Below are positions 35,958 to 47,917 of a stretch of 64,000 nt of DNA, piece by piece. A model generated the notes under the pieces. That model searched no databases and was not told the DNA's origin. It was given only the letters and a program-made list of their open reading frames with translations. This DNA is from Neckera pumila (Eukaryota > Streptophyta > Bryopsida > Hypnales > Neckeraceae): the NCBI GenBank assembly GCA_963969595.1, contig OZ018412.1:12712501-12776500 (forward strand), in the 5' to 3' direction. The first letter of the stretch is position 1. Each line of letters begins with the position of its first letter. A program made the translations under genes and the position numbers.

Positions 35958-36914
35958 AGCCTCATTTAAGGTATTGATGTCAAATTGAATTTGTTGAAAT
36001 CAATGTAGTTTTCTTCTAGTGAATAGACATATGCATGGATATATATTTTTCAGTATTGCACCCATCCAAACATCAAAGCCCTCTGCATACAAAGACATAA
36101 TAAGCAATACATGAGCTCTGAAAAATGATACTATCACATGCAAAGCTAGTTGCTTTATACTCATGAATGCAGGGTTTTTCTAAGACCTCCAAGCACACCA
36201 TTTTCCCATGGTTATAACCTTGTCACTACTATAATTACATGAATTGTAAATGTCATGCCCACTTATGCTTTGATATGCTTTGCCTCCGAACAATACCTTT
36301 CCAAAATGATCCACCAACTAGCCCATCACAACAACAAAAAATTTGATTTCTAGAATTTACATATTGCAATGACAGTTTCTCCTTAGGCTTTAAGGCACAT
36401 AATCTCAAACTCATTTCTAAATTCTATTCACTCATTTCTAATACTAGGAACCTAGGATGAAATACACAACCACTTGTAGTAATTATTGTAGCTTCTAGGG
36501 CAAGACTTGTGAACCATCTACACAATCACTTTCTAACATTATTAACATTGCCATCAAGTATGCCACTTGCATGTACTACTATCCAAAGAAAAGTTAAAAA
36601 GCAATCAAACACTTTCCAATATGCACAACTTATCTTAAAACAAATAGAAATATCTATATCCAATCAAGGTCTCATATCCTATCTCTAAGGCATGCACATG
36701 GGCACACCTGTATTTTAGGCCAAGTAGGGATTTTTTTGTAGATTGCCTTGTCTAGGCGGGTTATAATAAGATTTCAACTAATAGAGCTAAAAGTTATGTG
36801 CTTACTTGTTATGTGGATACTACAATGTCATGACACATGTCTTTATTTTTTTGTGTAAAAGTGAGCAAGACATACTATCTTTAGTGAGTGGAATTGGAAG
36901 ACTCTAGACAGTTG
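35958..36914. other. AT-rich stretch without genes
   Basis: Nothing recognisable on either strand. Confidence 0.4.
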
Positions 36915-37075
36915 CTCAAACTACTTTTTGGCTCCCAAAAAATATAATAATTTCAATTTTGGAATAAAATTACCAAAAAATTGCAGTCACCATACTTCCT
37001 ATCTTCTGACAGAGGAAAATATACATCCCTTCATACTGCTCATCAAGTGTTGCAAAATTGCTTAAATGATTGGGT
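36915..37075. repeat. Dispersed repeat, inverted match to 5385-5540
   Basis: Its reverse complement aligns with 5385-5540: shared AATCATTTAAG, GAAGATAGGAA(A/G)TATGG, GCAATTTTTT, CAAAATTGAAATTA and GGGAGCCAAAAAGT. In the 5-kb copy this sits next to the Tc1-like HTH relic, so it may be a fragment of the same element. Confidence 0.55.
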
Positions 37076-40000
37076 ATGGGTGTTTCTACCTTAATGCTCT
37101 GTGCACAACTTCTACCATGGACCTAAACTCATTGTACCCTCTTTTTACAACAGTAACAAATTTCCCAACTCTCCATCTACTCCACTCCATTTTTAAATTA
37201 AATTAACTCGTATAGAATCTTCCTTCTTATAATGATATGTAATCTAGATGTCACTTATTTAGACGAGATTCTTGGAGCTCAATGTGGAATCCAAATTCAA
37301 CAAACTCTTCCCGTACTACATGCACGAAGTTGAGTGGTTGGAGTTATTTCTCTCTCTCTCATATTCTTATTGTATTTGTCTTTTTAAGATTTCAATTTTA
37401 TTTATTTATTTAAATAATTTTTGAAAAGTCATTTTTTGAATTGAAAAAACTATTTTTTTTTTAAGTCAAGAAATATGGATATTCCTTGAACATAGAAGGT
37501 TTGCAATTTTTTTTTGTAAAAATCTATATTGAATAAATGTAAGAGAACTAATACCAAAAATTACAAATATTTAGATGGATGAAAAGATAAAAAAATTGCA
37601 TGCTTAGGACATGTTTGTGTTCATCCATTGTTCAAAATTTGAAAGTCATACTAGTCCTATAGGGATTAAAGTAATAAATGACTAATTTTTAAATGCTTAG
37701 AATGGCCAAAAGCAGCCATGATGATTTATTATAGGAATTGAGATAAATTATTCAAAAAAATTGAAGAAAGTTTAGTAATGAAATGTGTCAATGAAATATA
37801 TCAATGAAATATATCAATGAAATGTGTCAATGTTTTAGGAAAAATAATCTTATATGAACAAAAATAGGAAAAAAAATTTTTAAGGAAATAAAAATTAAAA
37901 TATGGCCTGTTTCAAATATTATTGTAATCAACTAGCAAAATGAATTACCAGGTGAATGCAAGAAAGACCAACCAAAATATGTAGCGTGTTTTACAGTACT
38001 CATTTTTTTTGGGAGTACTTTATAATTAAAAAATTGTTTAAACAAAAGTGAATTTTTTTTTTATGTATACACCTTTAAGAAGAAGGTACCCTAGGAAGGA
38101 AAAGCATAGAAAAGTTCTCTAAGTAGGAGAACTAGAAAAATGCAAAATCTCATGAAAACAGGTACTTTCACATTTCAATTTTTAAAAAATAGGAAAAACA
38201 ATTTTTAAGGAAATGAAAAACTGGCCATCTGGGAAGACTTTATGGGAAAGAGATTTCACCAAAAAAAAAGATTTTGAAACCATTTTGAATGTTCGGAATT
38301 GTGCGCACAAGGGAGCCCTATTAGCACGCATGTGGAGGATATAAAATAAAGTAGTTTTAAATTTCCTTTGATATAAACATGACTTCTTACTATAGGAATA
38401 GACCACAAAAATTTCAGCTCTAGGTCATTAATTTTGGGTACTCTTCAATACTAAAAACTCCTAACTCGCAAAATATGACAAATTAGCTAAATTTAAATTT
38501 ATATATAAAATTATTTTTAATTTTTTTGAAAAGTAAGGGATCTAAATACTATCAAATTATCCATCTCGAATAAAAATTTCAAGTTAATTGGGTTCAAACT
38601 TCAATAGTTATAGCCAATGACAACTTTGTGTCATGTTGTTTAATGATGGGAAGTTATTAGGCTCTATTAGGTGTGGCATGAGTTGGTTGTAGGTTTGGTA
38701 TGGCCAAATTGACCATGTACTTATGGGGGCTAACTAGTAGTTTGAGACAGTTTAAGGTGTAAATAGAGCCATTTTGTGGGCTCCTCTGGGATGGTTATAA
38801 CCCTAGTCCGCCCCTTTGGTTATTTCATTCTCTTCAAGTCTTGCATATGTTGTAGTTTATGAGTTGGAAGGAGTTGGAGCATGGAATGTAATGATGGTTT
38901 TTTTCTTAAATAAATCTTTACTAGTGTTATTCCTTGATTCATGTGATTTGCAAGACTAATCCGATGGAGACAAAGTAGAGGCAACCTACGAGTATTAGGA
39001 AGTTTACTATGGAATGATTGTTTATTCAAGTCTTGCTATTGTGTGGGTTTGCCACTACTAAGATGTCAAGCCTGATTTAGCTGAAGTTAGGTTACACTCT
39101 GTTGATTCGGACATTTATTGCTAACAAAACGGCATTCACTACTCTGACTGTCCAGATATAAGCAGATGCTGCTGAACATTAGTTGATTAGGCTTTCCTTT
39201 TGAAGTCCAAACGATTCTGTCCTACGTGGCATCCATGCCTTTTCTACCTTGTTCTTGCTTTAACGGGGGGCTTTCGTTCTTACCTTGACTACTGTAGTTT
39301 TTTCTCCCCAGTAATTATTTAATCCTCCATAATATGTGGAGACTTCTACAGCTCTTATGTCATGTTTATTGCTCTGAATATAGTAAGTACAAAACATTCT
39401 GTACAGGTCTCGATTTTCCCCACTTTAGATCCAAAAATATATGTACACTGGAAAAGTGATTCCATCACATTCTTTTTTAATATTAAATAATTTGCATTGG
39501 ATAGTCACTGTTTCAGCTGCTTCTGCTGTGCTTTTAGTGTTTTAATTCAATAAGTCTAATAAATTAATAAATAATTCGATTTCGTCCATAATAACTTGGT
39601 TTAATTTATCGATTCAAACAAAAGAACAAATACAAATACATTAACAAATAAATACCAACGCTTCATATGAAAATAATTACAACACAACTAATTATTTTCA
39701 ACATAATTAAATACTTTCATATAAGTTCTACCATCCCCAGGTACACTTCTTCCAGAACTGTCACTGCATATTTATATTAACTAAAATTATAGGAAAATGG
39801 TACTGCATGCACTGAAAATCCCAAATTTATTTCAAAACTTTTTAAACACGTGCTCTGCACAAACCCCAGTCACATGCACTTTTCTGGGTCTCAGAACCTC
39901 ACACTGAAAACATTCCATCCCTATCCACTTTAACTCCTAACACAAATGAAATACTACTGCTGTTTCACGCTTACAACCAAACACACTACCTTCTTTTACT

Positions 40001-40191
40001 TCCAAAGCTAGTCTCTAACTAACCAAAGCAATACTAGGCCTACAGGGAACATAGCTTGCAAAACTCAACCGCCCTAGACAGCATAGACTCCTTGAATTCA
40101 ATCAAGCCACAAAATACATTTTTTGCCATAACCTGTGTATGTTCATTTCCGAAGACGTCATGTTCAAAGAATAATTCTCTTGGCAATTTCA
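37076..40191. other. AT-rich stretch with a small tandem repeat
   Basis: No gene. At 37777-37830 a 13-bp unit (AATGAAATGTGTC / AATGAAATATATC) occurs four times. The downstream end of the large CACTA element should lie somewhere in the right part of this stretch, but no CACTATAAGAAA terminus was found. Confidence 0.4.
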
Positions 40192-40964
40192 TCACTCTTC
40201 TTTGTCGGGAGAAGAACTTGACTCCCCTAAGTTCCGATCTTCCACATCCCAGTCATCTACCAACACCGCCTCTTCTTCGCACACTACTCTTCCTGTAGGA
40301 GCTCTTTCTAGATTCTCCTCTACCACATTCTTTGGTACACAAAGACCCTCATGGTCGTTATCTTCTCCAATGGAAAATAACTGGCCGTCCTCTAAGGCAC
40401 CTAGGCTTTTGTACACTCTGTGCCCTCTTACCTCTTTCCGCAACATAACCTTCCAACTGAGCTCCTCTCGAGCATCTACAAATAAACTTGATCAATGTGC
40501 ATTGGGAATGCAAAAGATTCACGACCAAATGGTAGTACTGAGTTAAAGTTTACCAAAGTAAAGCCCCACTTGTCCTTCTTGACAATTGCTGTGTTGCCTC
40601 TGTAATTGGCCTTAATCCATTTGCATAGAAGCACAATTATACAGAGACCACTGTAATTGACCTCCACAATCTCTTCTAACTCTCCCACATACTCCAAACT
40701 GGCCATTACAAAATTTCTATCTCTCAGACTAGACCTACATGGTTGGAAAAAAATCGCTGCAACTCCCGAATCACATGTATGTAAGTGCTGCTCAACACTA
40801 GCAACCCGTAAGTGGTTGCCAAATGCCCACATGCTACAATGCTTTGTAGCCAACAGCGACGGAGGTTTGTATAGACATCAAACATCAGGCTCCACCTGCT
40901 CTGGATTTGATTCTAGCTTCTCAGCCACATGCTTCTCCAACCACTCATCATATTTCAATGGCTC
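40192..40964 (-). pseudogene. CACTA transposase C-terminal exon (DUF4216-like)
   Basis: Starts after acceptor TTTGCAG at 40965 with EPLKYDEWLEKHVAEKLES. A stop follows. Then the recognisable block GELEEIVEVNYSGL, LCKWIKANYRG, WGFTLVNFNSVLP and HIDQVYL matches the DUF4216 layout of plant CACTA transposases. A one-base frameshift near 40475 leads into FVDAREELSWKVMLRKEVRG and an acidic tail ending at 40192. It is the 3' part of the same gene as 45570-50803, separated by an intron that holds the gag-like insertion. Confidence 0.8.
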
Positions 40965-41402
40965 CTGCAAATCCGGAATTCCGGATTAGTTTAGGAGTAG
41001 ATTAGTGGTGTTTTTCGAAATTTTCGAATACTAACGTAGTAACCCGGAACAATTGGCCAAATCAAGAAATTGGGAAAGTTCCGGCCTAGCAAAAGCTGTA
41101 AAATGGGTAAGGAACGGATCTTAATGGGATCCGTAATCCAGAAGGTAATCCGGATTCAGGAAACCTATGACCTAGGTTCCGGTCCGGGAATTAGGGTTTT
41201 GTTAGCAAAAGGCGGCGCATTTATGGGCCATCCCAACAGGTGTCGGTCGCTGGTTGGCTACTTAAGCCGTTCTCCTCCATTTCCTCTCTCTCTTCTTCCG
41301 CTTGAGGATGCGTGTGTGCTTGTAGGTTTGGAGCGCGCATTAGCTGAGTGAAAGAGTGGTGAGTTAGGATCGGATAGGGAGAGAAGGAGAGGAGGGTGCT
41401 GA

Positions 41403-43364
41403 TTGCACCGGATTAGTAGGATTCTGTCGGTGTGGATGGAGGAATCTCGCAGACCGGCAGTTATGGCCAAGTGGCTCAATCCGGTCATACCTACGGATCC
41501 GAAGGCGCAGGTGCTTTTGGAAGGCGATCTGCACAGCATGGAATGCGTGGGGTTGCTACGTAAGTCGTGGAATCTCAAGGACGAGGTGATGATCCACGAA
41601 GTTGTGGCTGGAGCTCCGAACCAGTTCGAATTGACGGAGCGAGGGAAGTCGGCAAAGTGGATCGAGGAGATGTGGACGGAAGTCTACTCATTTCGGAAGG
41701 CAGGTTCTGGTTATGCCTTGAGGAATGACGGGTACGTTCACGGGAAGTTCCGTAATCTACCCCATCCAAAAGAAAGATTTGCGATCCACGATTGCATTGA
41801 CGTGAGGCGAAGACAGGTGCTGGAGTTCCTGGTTCCGATCCTGTATTCGGAGAAGCCGACCCGGCTCACCAGCACGTTGGGCAACACGATTTTCGGAGCG
41901 ATGGAGGACAAGCCGGTACATTAGGGGAGAATATTAAAGGCCGTGGTGCAGAAACTGGCGGACAGCGTGCAAAGGGCCAAGTCCAGCCCGATTAGCACCT
42001 ACCTCTTCCACCTTTACTACCACAACGAGATCGTGAGTGAGCAGGAAACCAAGGACTACAAGGTAGCCGAGGAGATGCTGAAGTACGGTCTGGCTCCCGA
42101 TCCGGAGAAGCGGGCCAAAGAAATAGTTCCGGAAGTGACGCCGCCAAGCCTGGAGAGGGCGGAAAGTTTGCGACGGAAGTCGACTGACCCGAACGCAAGA
42201 GGGAAGCAGCAAATTCCGGAAACGGAGAAACCGGGCCGGACCTTCTCAGACCTAGGGGGGAACGAGTTGTTCGATTCCGGAGTCGAGTGGTTCCAGGAGG
42301 CAAGGAAACGGTACAAGGAATTGGCGGATTTTGTATGCATGGTATCGGATGAATTGAAGGTGGAGCCGGGCAAGATTTTGGGGGAGATTAGAAAGCGTCT
42401 GGATCCGACCCTGCTCAGTAGGAAGGAGGAGCACATCCGGAAACTGGAGGAGGAAAAGATCAAACTCAAGACCCGTTTGAATGTTGCAGATGAAGCCCTA
42501 AAGTTCGCATCCAAGAGAGAGTCAAATGCGATGCATGTAGTGAGGACACTAGCGGATTTAGTGGGACAGCCCGTGGATCACACGTGCCCGGCTCTTCAAA
42601 GATAAGTTAGTTCAAGAGGGCGTCATGACCGGAAGCATGATCCTCAAGATCCTGGTGGATTATGAGATCAAGATGGAGAATTGTTGGCAGAGATGAGAAA
42701 GCTGTTGGACTTTCTCGATTCGGCAGTCATGGACTTCACCAAGTTTTTGGAAGTGCAGAGTGTGCAGTTGTAGAGGACTCCGGCCAAACCGATCCCCGCC
42801 GGAAGGACTCCCATATCGGAGCAAGGTCTTCAAGCCTTGCTGAAGGACGTTACGGCTCAATGTGCAGGTCAGGCAAAGCCGTCGTGAAGGAGGGAGAGGT
42901 TAACCGCGGAGGTTACCAAGAAGGGTCCGGATGCTCCGGTTGCTCAGGAAACTCCGGTGAAAACGGACCTGGTCACGTTTCCCTCGTGCACGGCAAGGGT
43001 ACTAGAGGGGAATATAGGATCAACGGTCTTGGTCTCTCCGGTTCGGACGGATTTGACAAGCGGGATGCCTATAATGGAGAATCCGGCCCGGACACATCCG
43101 AAAGACTTCACCCACATAGAGGGAGCATCTAAGGAAGAGGAGGAAGGCGGTGAAGAGGATTCAATTGGAGCTTCATTGGAGCAATCCATTGAGATGGAGT
43201 CGGATAGGGAGTTAGTCCTATCCGATGACAAAGAAACGGAAGTCACGACAACTCCGCTGATCCGGCGCCCAATCCAGACCCGGGCAAGTGTCCGGAACAC
43301 TCCCACAAAGACGACAGGTAGGACGCAAGGCGGCAGCAATTCGAAGAAGCCGCGGAAGAAGTAG
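41403..43364 (+). pseudogene. gag-like or mobile-domain-like gene of unknown family, nested in CACTA intron
   Basis: A 173-codon frame (41403-41924) ends at a TAG and continues in the same frame through 42605: ...MEDKPVH, stop, GRILKAVVQKLADSV. A tryptophan codon there would give one frame of about 400 codons. A charged coiled coil (ELKVEPGKILGEIRKRL, EEHIRKLEEEKIKLKTRL) follows. After a stop at 42605, protein-like sequence goes on in pieces (EMRKLLDFLDSAVMDFTKFL; 42957-43364) to a basic end (KKPRKK). Codon use (CCG/GGA-rich) differs from the AT-rich surroundings. The part WNLKDEVMIHEVV...IHDCIDVRRRQVLEFL recalls retroelement gag or plant-mobile-domain proteins only loosely. No LTRs or polymerase were found. 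Confidence 0.5.
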
Positions 43365-45569
43365 TTAGTTAGAATGTTTTCATTTTTGATTAGGATTGGA
43401 ACTCTAGTTCCGGAACGGGTTTTTTGCGCTTGGGACCCTGGTTTTGGATTTATTTTTAAAATGAGCCGGTAGTGGATTTTCTGGGTATTTCGGGGGATTC
43501 TCTGATTGGCTGCCCGGATTTCTAGGCTGCTTTTTGGCTTTTAGGTGCTGGCTTTTTGTGGGTTTTTAAGGGCTGGCCAGCTTGTTGTGCAGGGATTCCC
43601 TCCTAGCAGATTTTCATTTTGTATTCCATTCCTTTCTTTTAATCTAAGTGCTGAGTGAGCTTCCGGATTTTCATCTTCGTGTTCAAGTGTGGGTCTGAAT
43701 GCTTGTGACTGTACTAGAGTATGAGGGAAGACGGATGAGGAGGAATCGGGATCTTGGGTAGTCGGTTCCATTTGAAAGGTACGTTTGACTGAGTGGAAGT
43801 GCACAGTGCCTTTAAACTACCGTAACGGTGATCCGGTTGATTGAGTAGCGGAAGTAAGTCTGGTTGTCAACCCTTGCGGAGGTAAGCGCCCGCCCAGAGG
43901 AAGTCGCCACTCTCTCGGAAGGTCTGCTAACCTCGGAACGGTCTAGCACTTAACAAACCACCCCCGGTAGGTTCCGGAACCCTGTGATCTGTTGTTGTAG
44001 TAAGGAGTGGATCGAGTCCTGAGTGACCTGCTTTCCAGATCGGGTGTCTAGGAAGTTGTGAGGATCCAGATCTTCTTTCCTTGTTGCAACTCCTTTAAAT
44101 ATTTGGGTGTTTGTTTGTGTTTGTCAAGTTTAGTGAGTGTGAGAACCAAAGTGGTGAAGTCCCTACCCCTTGAAAGAGCAAAGCGGACCCTCTGAGGGTG
44201 AAACAGAGGTGAAAGAAACCATACTGATTTGGAAGTGGAAACCGGATTCCGAGTAGAACCGGATTCGGATTGAATTCTGGATAGTTCAAAGTTCCGGAAA
44301 CGAGTGAATAGGTGATTGAATTAAGGAGAAGAGAGAATCCGGAAAACTTGAAATGTGCAGCATCATCTTGGAATTCCCTGGGACGATAACTCGTGTCATT
44401 TTAGCACAACATTGTGGCTAAAGATACTTACGCCTATATTGCGCATACAACAATACTCCTCGTAGCACCTGAGCACAGAATGACATCCTCTGAGTCGTTA
44501 GTCAATACTGCAGCACATACCAAACTGACTTTGAAATCTTTGAAATCACAATCATAACATAATCCATGTTCACTATTACTTTTTCCACATGAAGGACATC
44601 AAATTCTTTTTTGCAATCGTCACCTACTCAATACCATAAACAATTTTTCCTCCTCAGTGATTCACATACTTTCCCCCCCTTCCCTATCCATGAAGTTGCA
44701 CCTTTGTTTTCATTTGAAGGATGACTAAAACTGCACATGTTCACTAGGACACTTGCTACTTCATTTATAGGTGTCCCCTACCTGTACATCATCCAAATCA
44801 ACTTGTAAAGTATAGAGACTTCCCGATTAACTCTCCCAGGTGGATACGTCTAGCTCAGTTCATTTTCAACCATAAGTTCATTGAAACCACGTTCCTTTTT
44901 TCCTTGACCTTTAATTCTTTCATTTACAACCTCGACATGATAAGACTGGTTCCATGTCCATACCGTCTCCTTCGCACAATAAGTTCATCGACAAACTATC
45001 CAGCAATGACACTTCCCCCACTTCGTTTTTGCTTCTTAGGTCATTACTTGCTCCATCCATAGAGCTCCTCTTCTGAATATACGTTCATCATTGAATATTT
45101 TAAATTCCCCTTGAACGACATTAATCACCTCAGATTTTGGGTGCCCCTCTCAGTTTCCTCCTACCAAAAAGTGTTCACATACATTACAATACTGCCACGG
45201 CCACTATTGCTCATGAAACCTAGTGTTCATTAAGCAAAAAAAAACTCTATCTCTTAATGAAGACACTATAATACAAGAATGATGTAGTCCACTTTGTCAT
45301 GCTCCCTTCAATTAAATAAAATTTATTCATTCATATACTGCAGTCTAATTCCGAAGTCAAAGAGAGGGACCCCTGTTTTTATTCCACAAAAGATTCAGTT
45401 TATATACAGGATGTGTCCCCCAAAACAAACCACATCCATATACATTGTCATCTATTCAAGTACATGTTCAGTACGCTTATTGTTCAAAAACCATGGACAA
45501 TTGAAACAAGCAGCACATTCATTACAAGAATATACAATTCCAGACAAAAAAAAAGGTCACAAAACTTAC
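43365..45569. other. Rest of the nested insertion and CACTA intron
   Basis: 43365-44345 continues the CCGGAA/CCGGAT-rich style of the gag-like element without a long frame. 44346-45569 returns to the style of the CACTA element and is probably its intron (donor CCGTCA|GTAAGT at 45569). No other gene is seen. Confidence 0.4.
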
Positions 45570-46503
45570 TGACGGTATGGTTCTAGCTGAGCAGCATTGT
45601 CGAGGACAAAGTCATGAATCCAAGACCGCAGCTGCTCTGAAAGGATTTGAGGCTTGCCTTTGCCCTCAACAATCTTGTCCGTCATGGTAGGGTCTTCCTT
45701 GCTATCCCAAAACCTCTTGGAAGTGGGACTATATTTTGACATGTACTCAATAACAAAGCCCAACGCCTCTTCCACTTGATATTCTTGTGCTATACTACCT
45801 TCAGGTTTTGCTAAGTTTTTCACAAACACCTTCAAGCCTTTGAAATACCTCTCATAGGGGTACATCCACCTTGTGTGCACCCAATTGCAAAAGAAAACCT
45901 CCTCCACCAAATGAACAGTGAGGTGAATCATTATGTCAAAAAAAGAAGGGGGGAATTCTTCTCCAATGACGACAAGGTCTTGGCTGCATCTTCTATTTGT
46001 TGCAGACGGGTTTCAAGATTTATTACCTTTGCACATAGTCTCTGAAAGACTCTACTAACCCTCATGATTGCACCCACTACTCTTTCATTTCTGATGTTCC
46101 TTAGGCACACCGGAAGTACTTGCTGAAGCAAAATATGGTAATCGTGGGACTTCAATCCCTTCAGCTTCCCCTCTGTTATGTGCTTGTGTAGCATGGACAC
46201 ATACCTGGACGAAGTTTTGATAGACTTCAAGGTGTCCAGGAATTCACGCTTATCTTCCTTCGACAAAACATACGGGGCATCAGGTATCCACAACCAGTCA
46301 TTGTTGCCCCCCTGCCGAAACAGCCAAAGGTGAGGACGAATTCCACGATGCTCCATATCCACTCTTGCAAATGCAGTATCTTTTTCTCCCATTAAGGTTT
46401 TGACAATGTTCCCACAAACATTCTTCTCGCAATGCATAGGATCCAGCAAGTGGCGCAAAGGAAGATCCGGCATTTCCTTATTGTGAGCAAAACAGAATAT
46501 CAA
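45570..46503 (-). pseudogene. CACTA Tnp2 transposase, C-terminal part plus DUF4218
   Basis: First frame (46503-45931): LDPMHCEKNVCGNIVKTLMG, GLKSHDYHILLQQVLPV and FQRLCAKV are hallmark Tnp2 motifs. Second frame (45931-45570): MIHLTVHLVEEVFF, RWMYPYERYFKGLKVFVKN and RPEGSIA-like KPEGSIAQEY are the DUF4218 core. The two are out of frame by one base. Reading the shifted phase gives LEKEFPPSFFDIMIHL, so an indel near the six-G run at 45948-45953 split them. Ends at donor GTAAGT. Confidence 0.88.
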
Positions 46504-47272
46504 TTACATTTGTTTTGTCCAACAACACTTCTAACAATAACAACCAAAATGTCTTGGTACTCCAGCCAAAGAGGTTCTCTGCTAATGAAATACCCTATCG
46601 CACAAAGTCATGCATAATTTTCAAGTCAAAACTAAAATACTGCACCATCCTTTATTGGGTCCAATCCACATGACCTTCCATATGACGCTTTGAATAAAAA
46701 ACATTAATAATATGACAGTTCGCTTCCAAGTATCCAACATCCAATGTACGCTTTCATAACCATGTTTCAAATGGAGTTGGATTGAGAGTATTAGATGCTT
46801 CAGAACGACACACAATACTCACGTTATTAGACCAGCAGTTCCTGTGGCTTTATAAAGTCCAAAAGAACAGCACTTATTTGATCCTCTCACTGGAATCCAA
46901 TTTGTACTTGAAATTCACATCGATTTCTAACAAAGGTATGCAGAAGACATGTTGACTTCATTCTACAGCAATGCAAACATCACAATGTATGGGCGGATCA
47001 AGTGGACCTCCATACTTGCGTTCATTCTTAACAATCAGCAGGAGCGCCTCTTACTCGTTCAACTGTTTCTCTCATTCCCTCCGTCAAAATGTCAACAAAC
47101 ATATTCAAAATTTCTTTACAGCATGCAACTTTTAAACAACAACCTGAACAGAGGAAGACACAATGTCTCCCAAACTTCATGATTTATGTGAAGTTCAAAG
47201 GTCGCCCATACGTCTGCAACAGGTTTCTGTAAATGGTAAAAATAAACGACAACAAAGAATACTTACCGCCAA
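46504..47272 (-). pseudogene. Decayed Tnp2 segment and intron
   Basis: Should carry the Tnp2 part between the metal-binding core and the C-terminal part. A donor-like GGCG|GTAAGT lies at about 47265 and an acceptor-like TTTACAG near 47228, followed by CCRRMGDL, a weak match to the family YMGHRRFL motif. Otherwise no clean frame. Confidence 0.4.
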
Positions 47273-47405
47273 AGTCAAATCTGATGTCAAACTAGAGTCT
47301 TGAGCAACGCGCTTTTTTGGACGTCCATGTAAACATTTCAAGACACCAATCACAACATCAGCACGCAAAATTAGGGATAAAAAAAAACACGGGTTTCTCA
47401 TAGTG
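47273..47405 (-). mobile_element. Displaced, inverted left end of a CACTA-type element
   Basis: Reading leftward it starts CACTATGAGAAACCCGTG and runs to CTAGTTTGACATCAGATTTG. It is the missing left terminus of the element whose body is 47918-49722. Its outer base is flanked by AAA at 47406-47408, the inverted complement of the TTT after the right end at 49722. Confidence 0.75.
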
Positions 47406-47897
47406 AAACAAGTTTGAAGATGGCATGATGCACTCGGTAATTGACAATGGGCAGTGGGCAGCTGTTAATGAAATTGATCCAACTTTCACAGCTGAGGAGC
47501 GAAACGTGTACATGGGAATGGTGGCAGATGGCGTGAATCCATTTGGGAACCAGAATATGAATTATTTGATGTGGCCAGTGTTATTGGTTCTATTTAACCT
47601 TCCCCCGTGGCTTATGACCAGGAAGTTTTTCATTTCCTTGACTCCACTTATCTTTGGAGAGAAGGCACCTAGTCTTGAGGGTTTTGACGTCTTCTTAGGA
47701 CCTTTGGTGAGGGATCTTCTGAAGCTCTGGAGAGGAGTCCCTATTGCGGATTCTTCGCAGCCAATTCAATAGAGGAATTTCACGCTGAGGGCAATGTTGA
47801 TGTGCGTAATCAACAATTTTTTAGCTTACGGTTTAATGTCGAACCAACAGACCAAAGGGTATAAGGAATGCCCTGCGTGTATGATGGAAACTCATCC
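47406..47897 (+). pseudogene. CACTA Tnp2 middle segment in inverted orientation
   Basis: Plus-strand frame 47425-47772 reads ADGVNPFGNQNMNYLMWPV, NLPPWL and EGFDVFLGPLVRDLLKLW. This is the DGFNPFG...MWPV...LPPWLC core of Tnp2, containing a conserved Asp. After a stop it continues FTLRAMLMCVINNFLAYG, then STKG-like QTKGYKECPAC. All other Tnp2 pieces here are on the minus strand, so this segment has been flipped. Confidence 0.88.
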
Positions 47898-47917
47898 AGT
47901 TTGACATCAGATTTGAC

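Noticed and set aside
35485..35988. Frames of 110-158 aa in the 35.5-36 kb tract
   Set aside because: They are translations of the CAAA microsatellite (KQTN or FVCL repeats).
45264..45281. CACTATAATACAAG as a left terminus of the large CACTA element
   Set aside because: It departs from the CACTATAAGAAA consensus after eight bases, lies inside the element, and has no partner or target duplication.
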